Assembly (NCBI RefSeq): GCF_004959855.1
Contig: NZ_SPNT01000007.1
Span: 186,001-250,000, forward strand
Direction of reading: 5' to 3'
Length of the DNA: 64,000 nt
Source of the DNA: Nitratireductor sp. XY-223
GTDB lineage: Bacteria; Pseudomonadota; Alphaproteobacteria; Rhizobiales; Rhizobiaceae
The translations under genes and the position numbers were made by a program. The notes below the pieces were generated by a model. That model was not told the DNA's origin, searched no databases, and was given only the letters and a program-made list of their open reading frames with translations. Positions 25,750 to 34,683 of this stretch are shown in pieces (the stretch's first letter is position 1; each line of letters begins with the position of its first letter).

Positions 25750-26862
25750 CTATCCTCCGGTGTAAACGCGCTTCTCGCCCGCGGCCATCGCCGCAATCGC
25801 CGGCCAGTCCCAGTCGATCCCGATCCCCGGGGCCGAAGGCGGGCTTGCCCGTCCGCCCTTGATCTCGATGCGGGAAACGGTGATCTCGTCGAGCTGGGGG
25901 ATATATTCCAGGATCGGTGCATTGGGCACGGCGCAGACCAGGCTGACATGCAGTTCCATCAGGAAATGCGGGCAGACCGACACGTTGTATGCCTCCGCCA
26001 GGTGGGCCACCTTCAACCAGGGCGTTATGCCGCCGACCCGTGCGACATCGACCTGGACGATCGAGCAGGCGCCCTGTTGCAGATAGTCCTTGAACTGGCT
26101 GACCGAGTAGAGGCTCTCGCCGACGGCGATCGGCACGCGCGAGCGGCCCGCAAGGGCGGCGTGGGCGCCGATATCGTCGGCCGGCAACGGCTCCTCGAAC
26201 CAGCCGATATCGAGTTCGGCCAGCATGTCGGCGCGGCGCATCGCCTCCGACAACGAGAAGCACTGGTTGGCATCCGTCAGTATCCGGTACTCCTCGCCCA
26301 CCGCCTCGCGCACCGCCGTCAGGCGCGCGCGATCTTGTGCGGCCGACGGTTTGCCGACCTTGAACTTGGAGCCACTGAAACCCTGCTCGCGCATGGCGAT
26401 GGCGTCCTCCACCAGCGCTTCGGTCGCCAGTTGGAGCCAGCCGCCCTCGGTCGAATAAAGCGGCACCGAATGCTGTGCACCGCCGGCCATCCGCCATAGC
26501 GGTTGCGATGCCCGTTTGCAGCGCAGGTCCCACAGCGCCGTGTCGATGGCTGCGAGAGCGAGCGACGTGACGGCGCCGACCGCGGTCGCATGTGTCAGGA
26601 ACAGAAGATCGCGCCAGATCGCCTCGATCTCCTCCGCCTCGCGCCCGATCAGCGCGGGCAGCAGGGTTTCGCCGAGCAGGCTCATTACCGCGCCGCCGCC
26701 GGTGCCGATCGTGTAGCAATAGCCCGTCCCAGTGGCCCCGTCGGCATCGGTGATGGTCAGGATCGGCGTTTCCTGGCTGACAAAGGTCTGGATCGCATCC
26801 TTGCGAACCACCTTCGGCGCCAGGTCGACCATGACTAGTTCTGCCCTTTCGATCCGCGCCAT
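25750..26862 (-). CDS. Enolase-superfamily dehydratase/racemase (mandelate racemase subgroup)
   Basis: This 370-aa protein has all mandelate-racemase-type positions: KFK (Lys-x-Lys), TDANQ, EEPLP and GESL metal ligands, CPHF with the catalytic His, and LEYIP with the following Glu. Together these fit acid-sugar dehydratases such as L-fuconate or L-rhamnonate dehydratase. It overlaps the ATPase stop by one base (TGATG). It is one of two enolase-superfamily members in this operon, so the two probably act on different epimers. Confidence 0.88.
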   Translation of the reverse strand: MARIERAELVMVDLAPKVVRKDAIQTFVSQETPILTITDADGATGTGYCYTIGTGGGAVMSLLGETLLPALIGREAEEIEAIWRDLLFLTHATAVGAVTSLALAAIDTALWDLRCKRASQPLWRMAGGAQHSVPLYSTEGGWLQLATEALVEDAIAMREQGFSGSKFKVGKPSAAQDRARLTAVREAVGEEYRILTDANQCFSLSEAMRRADMLAELDIGWFEEPLPADDIGAHAALAGRSRVPIAVGESLYSVSQFKDYLQQGACSIVQVDVARVGGITPWLKVAHLAEAYNVSVCPHFLMELHVSLVCAVPNAPILEYIPQLDEITVSRIEIKGGRASPPSAPGIGIDWDWPAIAAMAAGEKRVYTGG

Positions 26863-27956
26863 CAGCCGAGCCTCACGGATTTCTGCGTCTGCGCGTCGAA
26901 GAGATGGACCTTGTCGAGGGAGATGTTGAACGTCATCCGCTCACCCGGCGAAACGTCGCGCGGATCGAACATCTTGCCGAGCACCTCGCTGCCGTTGATG
27001 CGGGTGTAGAGGATCGTTTCCGTTCCGAGCAGTTCGGCAAGTTCGACGGTTAGCTCCACAGACGCCCTGTGGCCGTTTTCCGCGATGCCGTGCCCCTGGG
27101 GCGTCAGATCGTCGGGGCGCAGGCCGAAAACGACCTCCTGTCCTTCGCGCACATGGTTTTCCAGCCGCTCGGGGACCGGCAGGTGCGTGCCGTCGGACAG
27201 CCTGATTTTGTCGCCCGTGATCTGCGCGTCGATGAGGTTCATCGGCGGCGATCCGATGAAGCTGGCGACGAACGTGTTGAGCGGATGGTTGAACACCTCC
27301 ATGGGGGTTCCGACCTGTTCGATCCAGCCGTCCTTCATGACGACGATACGATCGGCAAGGGTCATCGCCTCGACCTGGTCGTGGGTGACGTAAACCACCG
27401 TCGTCTTGACCCTCTGGTGCAGCTTCTTGATCTCGGTGCGCATCTGCACCCGCAGTTTCGCGTCGAGATTGGAAAGCGGTTCGTCGAACAGGAAGGCCTC
27501 GGGGTGGCGGACGATGGCGCGGCCCATGGCAACGCGCTGGCGCTGTCCGCCGGAGAGTTCCGCCGGCGTGCGTTCGAGCAGTTCCTCCAGGCCGAGAATC
27601 TCGGCGGCTTCGCGGACCCGGTCGGCGACCACCGCTTCCGGCTGCTTGGCGATTTTAAGGCCGAAACCGAGATTCTCCCGTACGCTCATATGCGGGTAGA
27701 GCGCGTAGTTCTGGAACACCATCGAGATGTTGCGCTTGCGCGGCGGCAGCTCGTTGACCACCTGCGGGCCGATGGAGATCGTTCCGTCGGAAATCTCCTC
27801 AAGGCCCGCGATCATCCGCAACGTGGTCGACTTTCCGCAACCGGACGGGCCGACGAGCACGACGAATTCGTTGTGCGCAATGTCGAGGCCGATGCCGTGC
27901 ACGACCTCGAGCTGGCCGTATTTCTTGACAACGTTCTGTAGCTTGATTTCAGCCAT
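26862..27956 (-). CDS. Sugar ABC transporter ATP-binding protein, MalK/UgpC type
   Basis: This protein of about 364 aa has GPSGCGKSTT (Walker A), LSGGQRQRV (signature), FLFDEPLSNLDAKLR (Walker B and D loop), VTHDQVEA and a C-terminal TOBE/MalK regulatory domain. ATG 27956 follows AAGGGA and lies 3 bp after the permease stop. It energises the MalF/MalG-type permeases encoded upstream. The family is versatile, so specificity rests with the binding protein. Confidence 0.93.
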   Translation of the reverse strand: MAEIKLQNVVKKYGQLEVVHGIGLDIAHNEFVVLVGPSGCGKSTTLRMIAGLEEISDGTISIGPQVVNELPPRKRNISMVFQNYALYPHMSVRENLGFGLKIAKQPEAVVADRVREAAEILGLEELLERTPAELSGGQRQRVAMGRAIVRHPEAFLFDEPLSNLDAKLRVQMRTEIKKLHQRVKTTVVYVTHDQVEAMTLADRIVVMKDGWIEQVGTPMEVFNHPLNTFVASFIGSPPMNLIDAQITGDKIRLSDGTHLPVPERLENHVREGQEVVFGLRPDDLTPQGHGIAENGHRASVELTVELAELLGTETILYTRINGSEVLGKMFDPRDVSPGERMTFNISLDKVHLFDAQTQKSVRLG

Positions 27957-27959
27957 CAA

Positions 27960-28817
27960 TTATCCCTTCACGCCGCCGAATGTCAGGCCGCTTATGAGAT
28001 GCTTCTGCACAATGAAAGTCAGGATCAGCGCCGGTACGATGATGATCACGGCCATTGCCGACATGCCGGCCCAGTCGATCGTGAACTGCGCGGTGAAATC
28101 CATCAGGCCGACCGGCAGCGTCTTGCTGTCCGTCGAACGGGTCAGCTGACTTGCAAGTGCATATTCGTTCCACGAGGTGAGGAATGCGAAGATCGCGGCG
28201 GAGGCGATGCCGGAGCGCGCCAGGGGGAATTCGATCTTCCAGAAAGCCTGCCAGCGCGTGCAGCCGTCGACCTGTGCGGCCTCCGACATTTCCTTGGGGA
28301 TCTGGCGGAAAAAGCCGTCGATCAGCCAGATCGTGAACGGGATGTTGAGCGCTACATAGACGATGATCAGCCCCGGCTTGGTGTCGATGAGCCCGATCCG
28401 GCTCCAGATCATGAAGACCGGCAGCGACAGGGCGATGCCCGGCACCGTGCGCGACAGCATCAGGCCGAGGAAAATGCCGTCCTTGAAGCGGAAGCGGAAG
28501 CGGGCGAAGGCGTAGCCGCCGGACATGCCGATCAGAATGGCGATGGCCGTGCTGGTCAGCGCGATGATCAGGGAATTGGTGAAATAGGCCGGCACCGGTA
28601 TCGCCACCTGCTCGGCGCCGAAACCGAATATCTGGGCGAAATTGTTGAGGCTGAGCTCCTCCGGGATCCAGACTGCCGGCTTGGCGAGAACCTCGCGGTT
28701 CGGACGGAAGCCGGTCAGCACGACCCACAGGCCGGGCATGCAGATGATCAGCATGAGCAGGAACGTCAGCGCCCATGTAACGGCCTTGCCGATCCTTTTC
28801 TTGAGGGCGGAACTCAT
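27960..28817 (-). CDS. Sugar ABC transporter permease, MalG type
   Basis: This protein of about 285 aa has six predicted membrane spans and the cytoplasmic EAA loop (EAAQVDGCTRWQAFWKIEFPL). The track ORF includes 51 spurious N-terminal residues; ATG 28817 overlaps the preceding permease stop (TGATG). It forms the channel with the MalF-type permease. Confidence 0.92.
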   Translation of the reverse strand: MSSALKKRIGKAVTWALTFLLMLIICMPGLWVVLTGFRPNREVLAKPAVWIPEELSLNNFAQIFGFGAEQVAIPVPAYFTNSLIIALTSTAIAILIGMSGGYAFARFRFRFKDGIFLGLMLSRTVPGIALSLPVFMIWSRIGLIDTKPGLIIVYVALNIPFTIWLIDGFFRQIPKEMSEAAQVDGCTRWQAFWKIEFPLARSGIASAAIFAFLTSWNEYALASQLTRSTDSKTLPVGLMDFTAQFTIDWAGMSAMAVIIIVPALILTFIVQKHLISGLTFGGVKG

Positions 28818-29740
28818 CAGTTGGCTCCCCCCATGTAGCGGCGCGCGGCGATCAGCTTCCTGAAGAAATAGTAGGTGAATGCGATCGACAGCAGGATCGA
28901 CACGTAGGCCATGGCATTGGCCTGTCCCATGCGCGAGTTGTCGTAGCCGACGCGGGCGATCAGCGTCCACAAGAGTTCGGTGCGCCCCGCCGGCCCGCCC
29001 CCGGTCATGACATCGACGATGTCATAGGCGCGCGCCACGTCGAGCGAGCGGATCGTCATGGCGATGAAGGCGAACGGCATCAGGAAGGGCAGCGTTATAT
29101 GGCGGAACACCTGCCACGGGTTGCAGCCGTCGACCTTGGCCGCCTCGAGCGGGTCGCGCGGCATGGCGAAGAGCCCGGCGAGCAGAAGAATGGCGAAGAT
29201 CGACGTGCTCATCCACACCTCGGCGACGATGATCGACCCCATGGCCAGGTGCTTGTCGACCAGCCAGGGAATGGCGCCGTCGCTCAGTCCGAGCGACTGC
29301 AGCGCGTTGTTCAAGACGCCGATATTGTCGTTGAAGATGAACTTGAACTGGTAGCCGACGAGGATCGGCGAAAACATCATCGGGAACATCATGATCGTGC
29401 GCAGGGTGCGCTGTCCCCAGGTGATCCTGTTGATCAGCAGCGCAATGCCGAGGCCGAACAGGAATTCAAGGTTCAGGGCAATGGTCAGGAACAGGACCGT
29501 TCGGCCGAAAGCGACCCAGAAGTCCCAATCGGTGAAAATGCGCTCGTAATTCCGGAAACCGACAAAGTTATAGAGGCTGTCCGGTCGGATCAGCCGGTAG
29601 CCGGTAAAGCTTGTGTAGAGTGAAAAGAGCAGCGGCAGCAAAACGACCAGCACAAGCGTGAGGATGGCCGGAAAGAGCAGAACGAACGGCGTGAAACTCT
29701 CGCGCTGCCAGAAGGGAAGTCGTTTTTCTATCTTTGCCAT
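28817..29740 (-). CDS. Sugar ABC transporter permease, MalF type
   Basis: This protein of about 307 aa is a membrane permease with an EAA loop (EAAKVDGCNPWQVFRHITLPFL) and a first span at FTPFVLLFPAILTLVLVVLL. ATG 29740 is preceded by GGGAAGGA; the track start 50 codons upstream reads through the intergenic hairpin and is not credible. It pairs with the MalG-type permease. Confidence 0.92.
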   Translation of the reverse strand: MAKIEKRLPFWQRESFTPFVLLFPAILTLVLVVLLPLLFSLYTSFTGYRLIRPDSLYNFVGFRNYERIFTDWDFWVAFGRTVLFLTIALNLEFLFGLGIALLINRITWGQRTLRTIMMFPMMFSPILVGYQFKFIFNDNIGVLNNALQSLGLSDGAIPWLVDKHLAMGSIIVAEVWMSTSIFAILLLAGLFAMPRDPLEAAKVDGCNPWQVFRHITLPFLMPFAFIAMTIRSLDVARAYDIVDVMTGGGPAGRTELLWTLIARVGYDNSRMGQANAMAYVSILLSIAFTYYFFRKLIAARRYMGGAN

Positions 29741-29773
29741 CGTCCTTCCCGTCGGCTCGGAGGTTGGTGCCGA

Positions 29774-29795
29774 ATGGCGGCCGAGAGGCCGCCAT
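29774..29795 (-). repeat. Perfect stem-loop after MalE-type binding-protein gene
   Basis: ATGGCGGCC/GGCCGCCAT forms a 9-bp perfect stem with a 4-nt loop, 15 bp after the binding-protein stop and before the permease start. There is no T-tract. It is the same architecture as after the other binding-protein genes of the window. Confidence 0.6.
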
Positions 29796-29810
29796 CCGAC
29801 TGGGAGGACA

Positions 29811-31142
29811 TTAAAGATAGCCCGCATCTTCCATAATCTCACGCGCCGATTCAGCGGCTTCGTCGAGTGCTTCCTGCGGTGACATCTCACCGAGGATGGC
29901 GGCCTGCAGGCGCGGCCAGACTTCGTTCGACACTTCGATCCACTGGGGAATGAGCGGCGGTGTGAAGGCGTCTTCCGACATCGATTGCGAGTAGGTCTCG
30001 AAGACCGTCACCATGAAGTCGTTGCCGGCTCCGTCGAACTCAGCAATGGCCTCCTCCCAGACCTTCCCGCGGGTCGGCAGCAGGCCCTTGCGGGCTTCGA
30101 TCATCTGCCGCTCATGCGAGGTCAGGAAAGAAACGAATGAGGCCGCGGCTTCCTTGTTGTCGCAGGTCTCGGTGATCGAGAACGTGTGGCTGCCGGACCA
30201 TCCGCTGCGCTTGCCTCCGGATCCGACCGGCGCCCGCACCAGGCCGATATCCCCGGCGACCTTGGAATTCGCCGGATCGTTGAAGAAGGAGGCCCAGCCC
30301 GCCCAATCGAGATTGAGCGCGACGGTGCCCGATGCAAAACCCAGCCCCGTGTCGTCCCAGAGATAGTTGAGGACACCGGCCGGCACGGCCTTTGCGTCAT
30401 AAAGGTCCTTGAACCACTGGACCGCGCGCACGCCCGCTTCGGAGTTGAAGGTCGGGTTCCAGTTCTCGTCGAAGAGCTGGCCGCCTTCCGCGATCAGCAA
30501 CTCATAGAAGCGGCCGGTGATCGCCTCGTCCTTGCCGACATATTGCGTGCCGAAGAATTCCGGCGCGTTGGCGAAGAAAATGGCCTGGTCCTTGAACTGT
30601 TCCCAGGTCTCGGGCGGCGCGAGATCGTAGCCGTGTTTCTCCTTGAAGCGGTCCTTGTTGCCCTGGTCCGCATAGAGAGACTTCTTGTAGTAGAGATTGG
30701 AGATGTCCGAATGCCGCGGCAGTTGCACGAGGCGCCCGTCGACGGTCGAGTTTGCCAGCGCAAGCTCCTGGAACTCGGAAAGCGTCTCCTTCGGAATAAC
30801 ACCGTTGAGGTCGATATAGATGGTTCCGTATTGCGGCGCGAAGCTGGGGTGATTGGAGCCGACGCACCAGTCGAGCGTTCCGGCGGCTATGTCCTGCTTG
30901 ATCTCGCGGTCGAGTTCGAAGTGGTTCTTGCGCGACAGGACATCGACCTTGGCACCGGTCATTTCCTCCCACTTCTCGATCTCGGCGTAGAGCGGCTCGT
31001 ACTGGGCGCCGCCGATCAGCTTGACGCGCAGCGTGTAGCCGTCGAAATTGCCGTAATCGATATCCTCGGCGTTGACGGCGCCGGCCATCAGCAACGGTAG
31101 AGCCGTGGCCGCGGCCAGTAGTTTCAATCCTGCCTTTGTCAT
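29811..31142 (-). CDS. Sugar ABC transporter extracellular substrate-binding protein (MalE/UgpB type)
   Basis: This 443-aa protein has a Sec signal peptide (MTKAGLKLLAAATALPLLMAGAVNA, cleavage before EDI). The mature domain is a type II extracellular solute-binding fold of family 1, with a typical C-terminal region. It delivers sugar or sugar derivative to the MalFGK-type importer encoded downstream. It lies 32 bp after the CoA-transferase gene in the long operon. Confidence 0.92.
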   Translation of the reverse strand: MTKAGLKLLAAATALPLLMAGAVNAEDIDYGNFDGYTLRVKLIGGAQYEPLYAEIEKWEEMTGAKVDVLSRKNHFELDREIKQDIAAGTLDWCVGSNHPSFAPQYGTIYIDLNGVIPKETLSEFQELALANSTVDGRLVQLPRHSDISNLYYKKSLYADQGNKDRFKEKHGYDLAPPETWEQFKDQAIFFANAPEFFGTQYVGKDEAITGRFYELLIAEGGQLFDENWNPTFNSEAGVRAVQWFKDLYDAKAVPAGVLNYLWDDTGLGFASGTVALNLDWAGWASFFNDPANSKVAGDIGLVRAPVGSGGKRSGWSGSHTFSITETCDNKEAAASFVSFLTSHERQMIEARKGLLPTRGKVWEEAIAEFDGAGNDFMVTVFETYSQSMSEDAFTPPLIPQWIEVSNEVWPRLQAAILGEMSPQEALDEAAESAREIMEDAGYL

Positions 31143-31174
31143 CGTTTCCTCCTTGGTACGATCGTTTGAACCCG

Positions 31175-32395
31175 TCAGTTTTGTTTTCCGGCGGACGTTC
31201 TGCCGCCGCCGGTTTCGCTGTCCGCCAGGACCGGTCCCGCCTCGAAGACCGTGTCGTTGTGCTGCCCGAGAACCGGTGCGGCCACAGGCGATTTCAGGGT
31301 GGCGGCGTTGATGCGTATCGGTGAGCGCACCGCAGTCAGCTCCAGACTCGCGTTGCGCCGGATGGTCTGTTCCAGATCGAGCGTGCGGTAGGCCTCGCTC
31401 TCAAGCATGTCCCGCCAGTCGAGAACCTCCGAACACCAGATGTCCGCCGGCTGCAGGACGGCCAGCCAGTCGGCCGTCGTCTTGAGCTTCAGGCGCTCTG
31501 CGATGGACCTCTTGATCTCGTCGCGATGGGTCAGGAGCGCATTCTTGTCGTCGAAGTGGTGCTCGAGGCCGTCGACACCGATGAGCTCTGCCAGGGCTTT
31601 CAGCGACGGGGTCATGGCTAGGGCGAGATAACCGTCGGCCGTTTCGTAGACTCCGTAGGGTGCGCCGAGATAGGCGTGCGCCCCGTTGAAGCCGCTGCGT
31701 TCGGGCGGCCTGTTGCCGTCGTTGAGATGGGTGGTGAGCACCTCGAACTGGAAATCGATCATCGCCTCGAAGAGGCTGGTTTCCACCTTGGCGCCCTTGC
31801 CGGTTATTCCGCGCCCGACCAGGGCCGCCAGCACACCTTGGGCGAGAGCATTGCCCGCCATCATGTCGGCGACCGCAAGCCCCATGGGCATCGGCGGATC
31901 GTCGCGGCTGCCGGTCAGCCACAAGAGCCCGGACCGCGCCTGGGCCAAGAGGTCCTGACCGGGCAGGTCCTTCCAGGGGCCGTCTTCGCCGTAGCCGGAG
32001 ATCGATCCGTAGATTATGGCGGGATTGATCTTGCGTACATCCTCGTAGCCGAAACCCTGCCGCTCGATCACACCTGGCCGGAAATTCTGGATCATCACGT
32101 CCGCCGATTTCAATAGGTCAACCAGCTTTTGCCGGTCGTCCTCGTTGCGCAGGTCCGCCGTCACGCTCTCCTTGTTCCGGTTGATCGCGTGAAAGAGCGT
32201 GTTGTCCCCGTCGATGTCGGTATCCGTGAGATAGAGGTAGCGGCACAGGTCGCCGACACCCGGCCGCTCCACCTTGATGACACGGGCACCCAGGTCCGCC
32301 AGTTTCAGGGAACACACCGGCCCGGAAAGGAACTGGCTGAAATCGACCACGGTCAATCCGTTGAGCGGCCGGTCGGCCTGCGGCAGGTCTCTCAT
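31175..32395 (-). CDS. CaiB/BaiF (class III) CoA-transferase
   Basis: This protein of about 406 aa starts with LNGLTVVDFSQFLSGP, has IKVERPGVGD and NFRPGVIE, and the catalytic Asp region PGQDLLAQ (Asp148). These are hallmarks of the formyl-CoA/carnitine CoA-transferase family. It would move CoA between carboxylic acids. ATG 32395 overlaps the upstream stop by 4 bp; the track start is 24 codons too long. Grouping with MaoC hydratases suggests activation of an unsaturated or hydroxy acid, which is inference. Confidence 0.9.
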   Translation of the reverse strand: MRDLPQADRPLNGLTVVDFSQFLSGPVCSLKLADLGARVIKVERPGVGDLCRYLYLTDTDIDGDNTLFHAINRNKESVTADLRNEDDRQKLVDLLKSADVMIQNFRPGVIERQGFGYEDVRKINPAIIYGSISGYGEDGPWKDLPGQDLLAQARSGLLWLTGSRDDPPMPMGLAVADMMAGNALAQGVLAALVGRGITGKGAKVETSLFEAMIDFQFEVLTTHLNDGNRPPERSGFNGAHAYLGAPYGVYETADGYLALAMTPSLKALAELIGVDGLEHHFDDKNALLTHRDEIKRSIAERLKLKTTADWLAVLQPADIWCSEVLDWRDMLESEAYRTLDLEQTIRRNASLELTAVRSPIRINAATLKSPVAAPVLGQHNDTVFEAGPVLADSETGGGRTSAGKQN

Positions 32396-33531
32396 GACCG
32401 GCTCTCCAGATAGGCTGCCTGCAGGCGGTCGAGCGCGGTGCGGACGTCGATATCGCCGCGCAGGCATTCATGAACGATGTCCCCGGCATGATCCTGCAGG
32501 CGCATATAGCCGTCATAACGCGGGCGCAGCCACGCTGCCTCAAGGGTCTTGCGGGTGTTGCGGAAGAAATCGCGGGCGGCTGCATTGCAGCCGTCATCCT
32601 CCCAGGCAGCCGCGTTGGCCGGTTGCCCGCCGGAGGCGAAGTAAAGGCCGGTCTGGCACTGTGCGCCGGCGATCCAGAACGCGTAGTCGGCAGCGGTTTC
32701 TCCGTTGGCGGACACGGAGGAAACGGCGATGCCCGTACCGCCGATCACCGTGCCGCGCGGGCCGTTGTCGCCGATACCGGGGGCATCCGTGAATGTGATG
32801 GGAAAGCGGCAGTAGCCGCGGCGGCTGTAATTGGTGTAGCCGTAGCCGAAAGGCGCGTAGATCGGCCCGTCCGAGGTGCGGCCCATCCATTCGAGTATGC
32901 CGATGGGATCGAGCGACAGGCAGCGCGGGTCCATCAGGCCGACGATTTCTCGCATCAGTTCGAGTACCTGCTCGCCGTGTTCCCGTTCGATGAGAACATC
33001 GGGGTCCTCCGCGACGGCAAAGTCCATATTCCGGGCAAGGCCGAAGAAGGTCATCAACGCGTTGATCGGAATGAGCGCGAAGGCGACCCGGCCGCCATGG
33101 GCGAGTTCCACAACCTCGTTCCATCGCGTCGGCGCCGTGCCCAGCTGGTCCGATCGATAGGCGGCGACCGGCGTGGCGGCGTCGATCGCCAGCGCCCACT
33201 GGTGCCCGTCGAACGCGTAGGAACGGTGCGAGGCGCCGACCGAGCGGGCCGCCAGGGCTTCGAGTTCCCCTGCCCTGCCGAGCGTGTCGAGCGCCAGCAG
33301 ATTTCCGCCACGGGCGACCTCGCCCACATGCGGATGATCGATGACCATCAAGTCGTATTCGCCGGCCATCGCTTCGATCGGACGGTCCGCAAATGCCTGA
33401 AGCGAGCGCTTTTCCCAGGTTATCGAGACGCCAGGATGCATCGCCGCAAATTCCCGCGACGTCGCAACCATCGGATCGTATCCGCGGCTGTGGTCCCAGG
33501 TCATGCCGCGAAGCTGGATTGCCTCACCCAT
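32392..33531 (-). CDS. Solute-binding-protein-fold protein without signal peptide
   Basis: This protein of about 379 aa looks like a family-1 extracellular solute-binding protein ([14 protein letters not shown] at the start, then [18 protein letters not shown], a typical first lobe). No hydrophobic or Tat signal precedes the domain, even if the track start at 33582 is used. The chosen ATG 33531 overlaps the MaoC stop by 8 bp and leads straight into the fold. It overlaps the CoA-transferase start by 4 bp, so it is made together with cytosolic enzymes. A cytoplasmic ligand-binding or enzymatic role is inferred. Confidence 0.75.
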   Translation of the reverse strand: MGEAIQLRGMTWDHSRGYDPMVATSREFAAMHPGVSITWEKRSLQAFADRPIEAMAGEYDLMVIDHPHVGEVARGGNLLALDTLGRAGELEALAARSVGASHRSYAFDGHQWALAIDAATPVAAYRSDQLGTAPTRWNEVVELAHGGRVAFALIPINALMTFFGLARNMDFAVAEDPDVLIEREHGEQVLELMREIVGLMDPRCLSLDPIGILEWMGRTSDGPIYAPFGYGYTNYSRRGYCRFPITFTDAPGIGDNGPRGTVIGGTGIAVSSVSANGETAADYAFWIAGAQCQTGLYFASGGQPANAAAWEDDGCNAAARDFFRNTRKTLEAAWLRPRYDGYMRLQDHAGDIVHECLRGDIDVRTALDRLQAAYLESRS

Positions 33532-34099
33532 TGGCGGTGACCTGTTTCTTCTTCTCTGCAAGGCTGGCGGCTTCGTCGGCAAAGGCCGCCGGATCGCGGT
33601 AGAGCGCGGTCATGAGATGTTCGCAGTAAAGCACGATCTCGCCATCGCCCTTGAAGACCGAGTAGCTGACGCGCACCTTGCCCATCTCCTCGTTCTTGAC
33701 CTCTTTCGAGAGGTTCTCGCGGATCGTGTAGATGGTGTCACCGATGAAGACCGGGGCGATGAAGCGGAGCCGGTCGTAGCCGTAGGAAAACGAGTTCAGG
33801 CAATTGGTCGCGGCCAGGCCCAGCCCGTAGGAGAAAACCTGCGCGCCGGCCACCAGCCGTTTCCCGAAAACGCCCTCCTTCTCGGCAAAGCCCTGGTCGC
33901 CGACATAGGGATGCATGTCGAGCACCAGCGAATTGAAAAGCATCGCCTCGCCTTCGGAGATCGTGCGCCGGATCGAGCGGATCTTGTCGCCGACCTCGAA
34001 GTCCTCGAAGTACCAGTTCTCGGCATTCCAGACCGGGATATCGCAGTGGTCCTTGGGAAGTCCTGGCAGGGCCCGCGCATGAATACCAATCTCAGCCAT
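33524..34099 (-). CDS. MaoC-like hotdog protein with altered catalytic motif
   Basis: This 191-aa single-hotdog protein is of the MaoC dehydratase family ([11 protein letters not shown] at the start of the domain, [17 protein letters not shown] after it). The hydratase motif D-x-x-P-x-H reads DMHPYV (Asp61, Val66), so the catalytic His is missing. It is the first gene of the 14.5-kb operon, with RBS GGGGAGG. A divergent MaoC gene with an intact motif lies 131 bp away, so the two may form a heteromer with one catalytic site. Confidence 0.85.
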   Translation of the reverse strand: MAEIGIHARALPGLPKDHCDIPVWNAENWYFEDFEVGDKIRSIRRTISEGEAMLFNSLVLDMHPYVGDQGFAEKEGVFGKRLVAGAQVFSYGLGLAATNCLNSFSYGYDRLRFIAPVFIGDTIYTIRENLSKEVKNEEMGKVRVSYSVFKGDGEIVLYCEHLMTALYRDPAAFADEAASLAEKKKQVTANG

Positions 34100-34152
34100 T
34101 TCCCCTCCCCGGTCTTTCGTTGTGTCTCTTTATGATCCACGATAAATTTTAT

Positions 34153-34180
34153 TTGTCAAACTCTTTTCTATATATAAAAT
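34153..34180 (+). promoter_or_regulatory. Sigma70-like promoter for MaoC-Gfo/Idh unit
   Basis: TTGTCA (34153-34158) and TAAAAT (34175-34180), spaced 16 bp, each match five of six consensus bases. The leader would be about 45 nt with GGAGG before ATG 34231. On the opposite strand the same bases give a perfect TTGACA (plus 34155-34160) for the long minus operon, so the two -35 boxes overlap. Confidence 0.5.
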
Positions 34181-34230
34181 ACCCATTCACAAGCGATCCC
34201 GCTTCCCTGTTGCTGCCGACCGGAGGAAAA

Positions 34231-34683
34231 ATGGAAAAGGAACAGTACTTTGAAGACTACGCCGTCGGTGACTCAAGGACGACGTTTGCGCGGACGATCA
34301 CCGAGGCCGATATCGTCTTCCATGCCGGACACAGCGGCGATTTCTTTCCGCATCACATGGATGCCGAATTCTGCAAGACACAACCCTTCGGCCAGCGCGT
34401 GGCGCACGGGACAATGACCTTCGCCATCGGCATCGGCCTGACGGCAACGCAGATCAATCCGCGTGCCTTCACCTACGGGTACGAGCGCCTGCGCTTTCCA
34501 ACGCCTGTCTATGCCGGCGATACGATCCGGACCACGGTGTCGATCGGCTCCAAAACCGACGATCCGAAACGTCCGGGATATGGCAAAGTGGTGGAAGTCT
34601 GCGAAACCAGAAAGCAGGATGGAACGACGGTAATGTACTGCGAGCATGTTTTGCTCGTGGAAAAGCGGGAGGATGACAAATGA
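34231..34683 (+). CDS. MaoC family dehydratase
   Basis: This 150-aa hotdog protein has the hydratase motif intact: GDFFPHH, with Asp37 and His42. It then has FGQRVAHGTM and YGYERLRFPTPVYAGDTI. It would hydrate or dehydrate an enoyl/3-hydroxyacyl-CoA. The correct start is ATG 34231 with GGAGG upstream; the track start 37 codons earlier runs through the promoter. It is coupled by a 4-bp overlap to the Gfo/Idh gene. See the divergent paralog at 33524 for a possible partner. Confidence 0.9.
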   Translation: MEKEQYFEDYAVGDSRTTFARTITEADIVFHAGHSGDFFPHHMDAEFCKTQPFGQRVAHGTMTFAIGIGLTATQINPRAFTYGYERLRFPTPVYAGDTIRTTVSIGSKTDDPKRPGYGKVVEVCETRKQDGTTVMYCEHVLLVEKREDDK

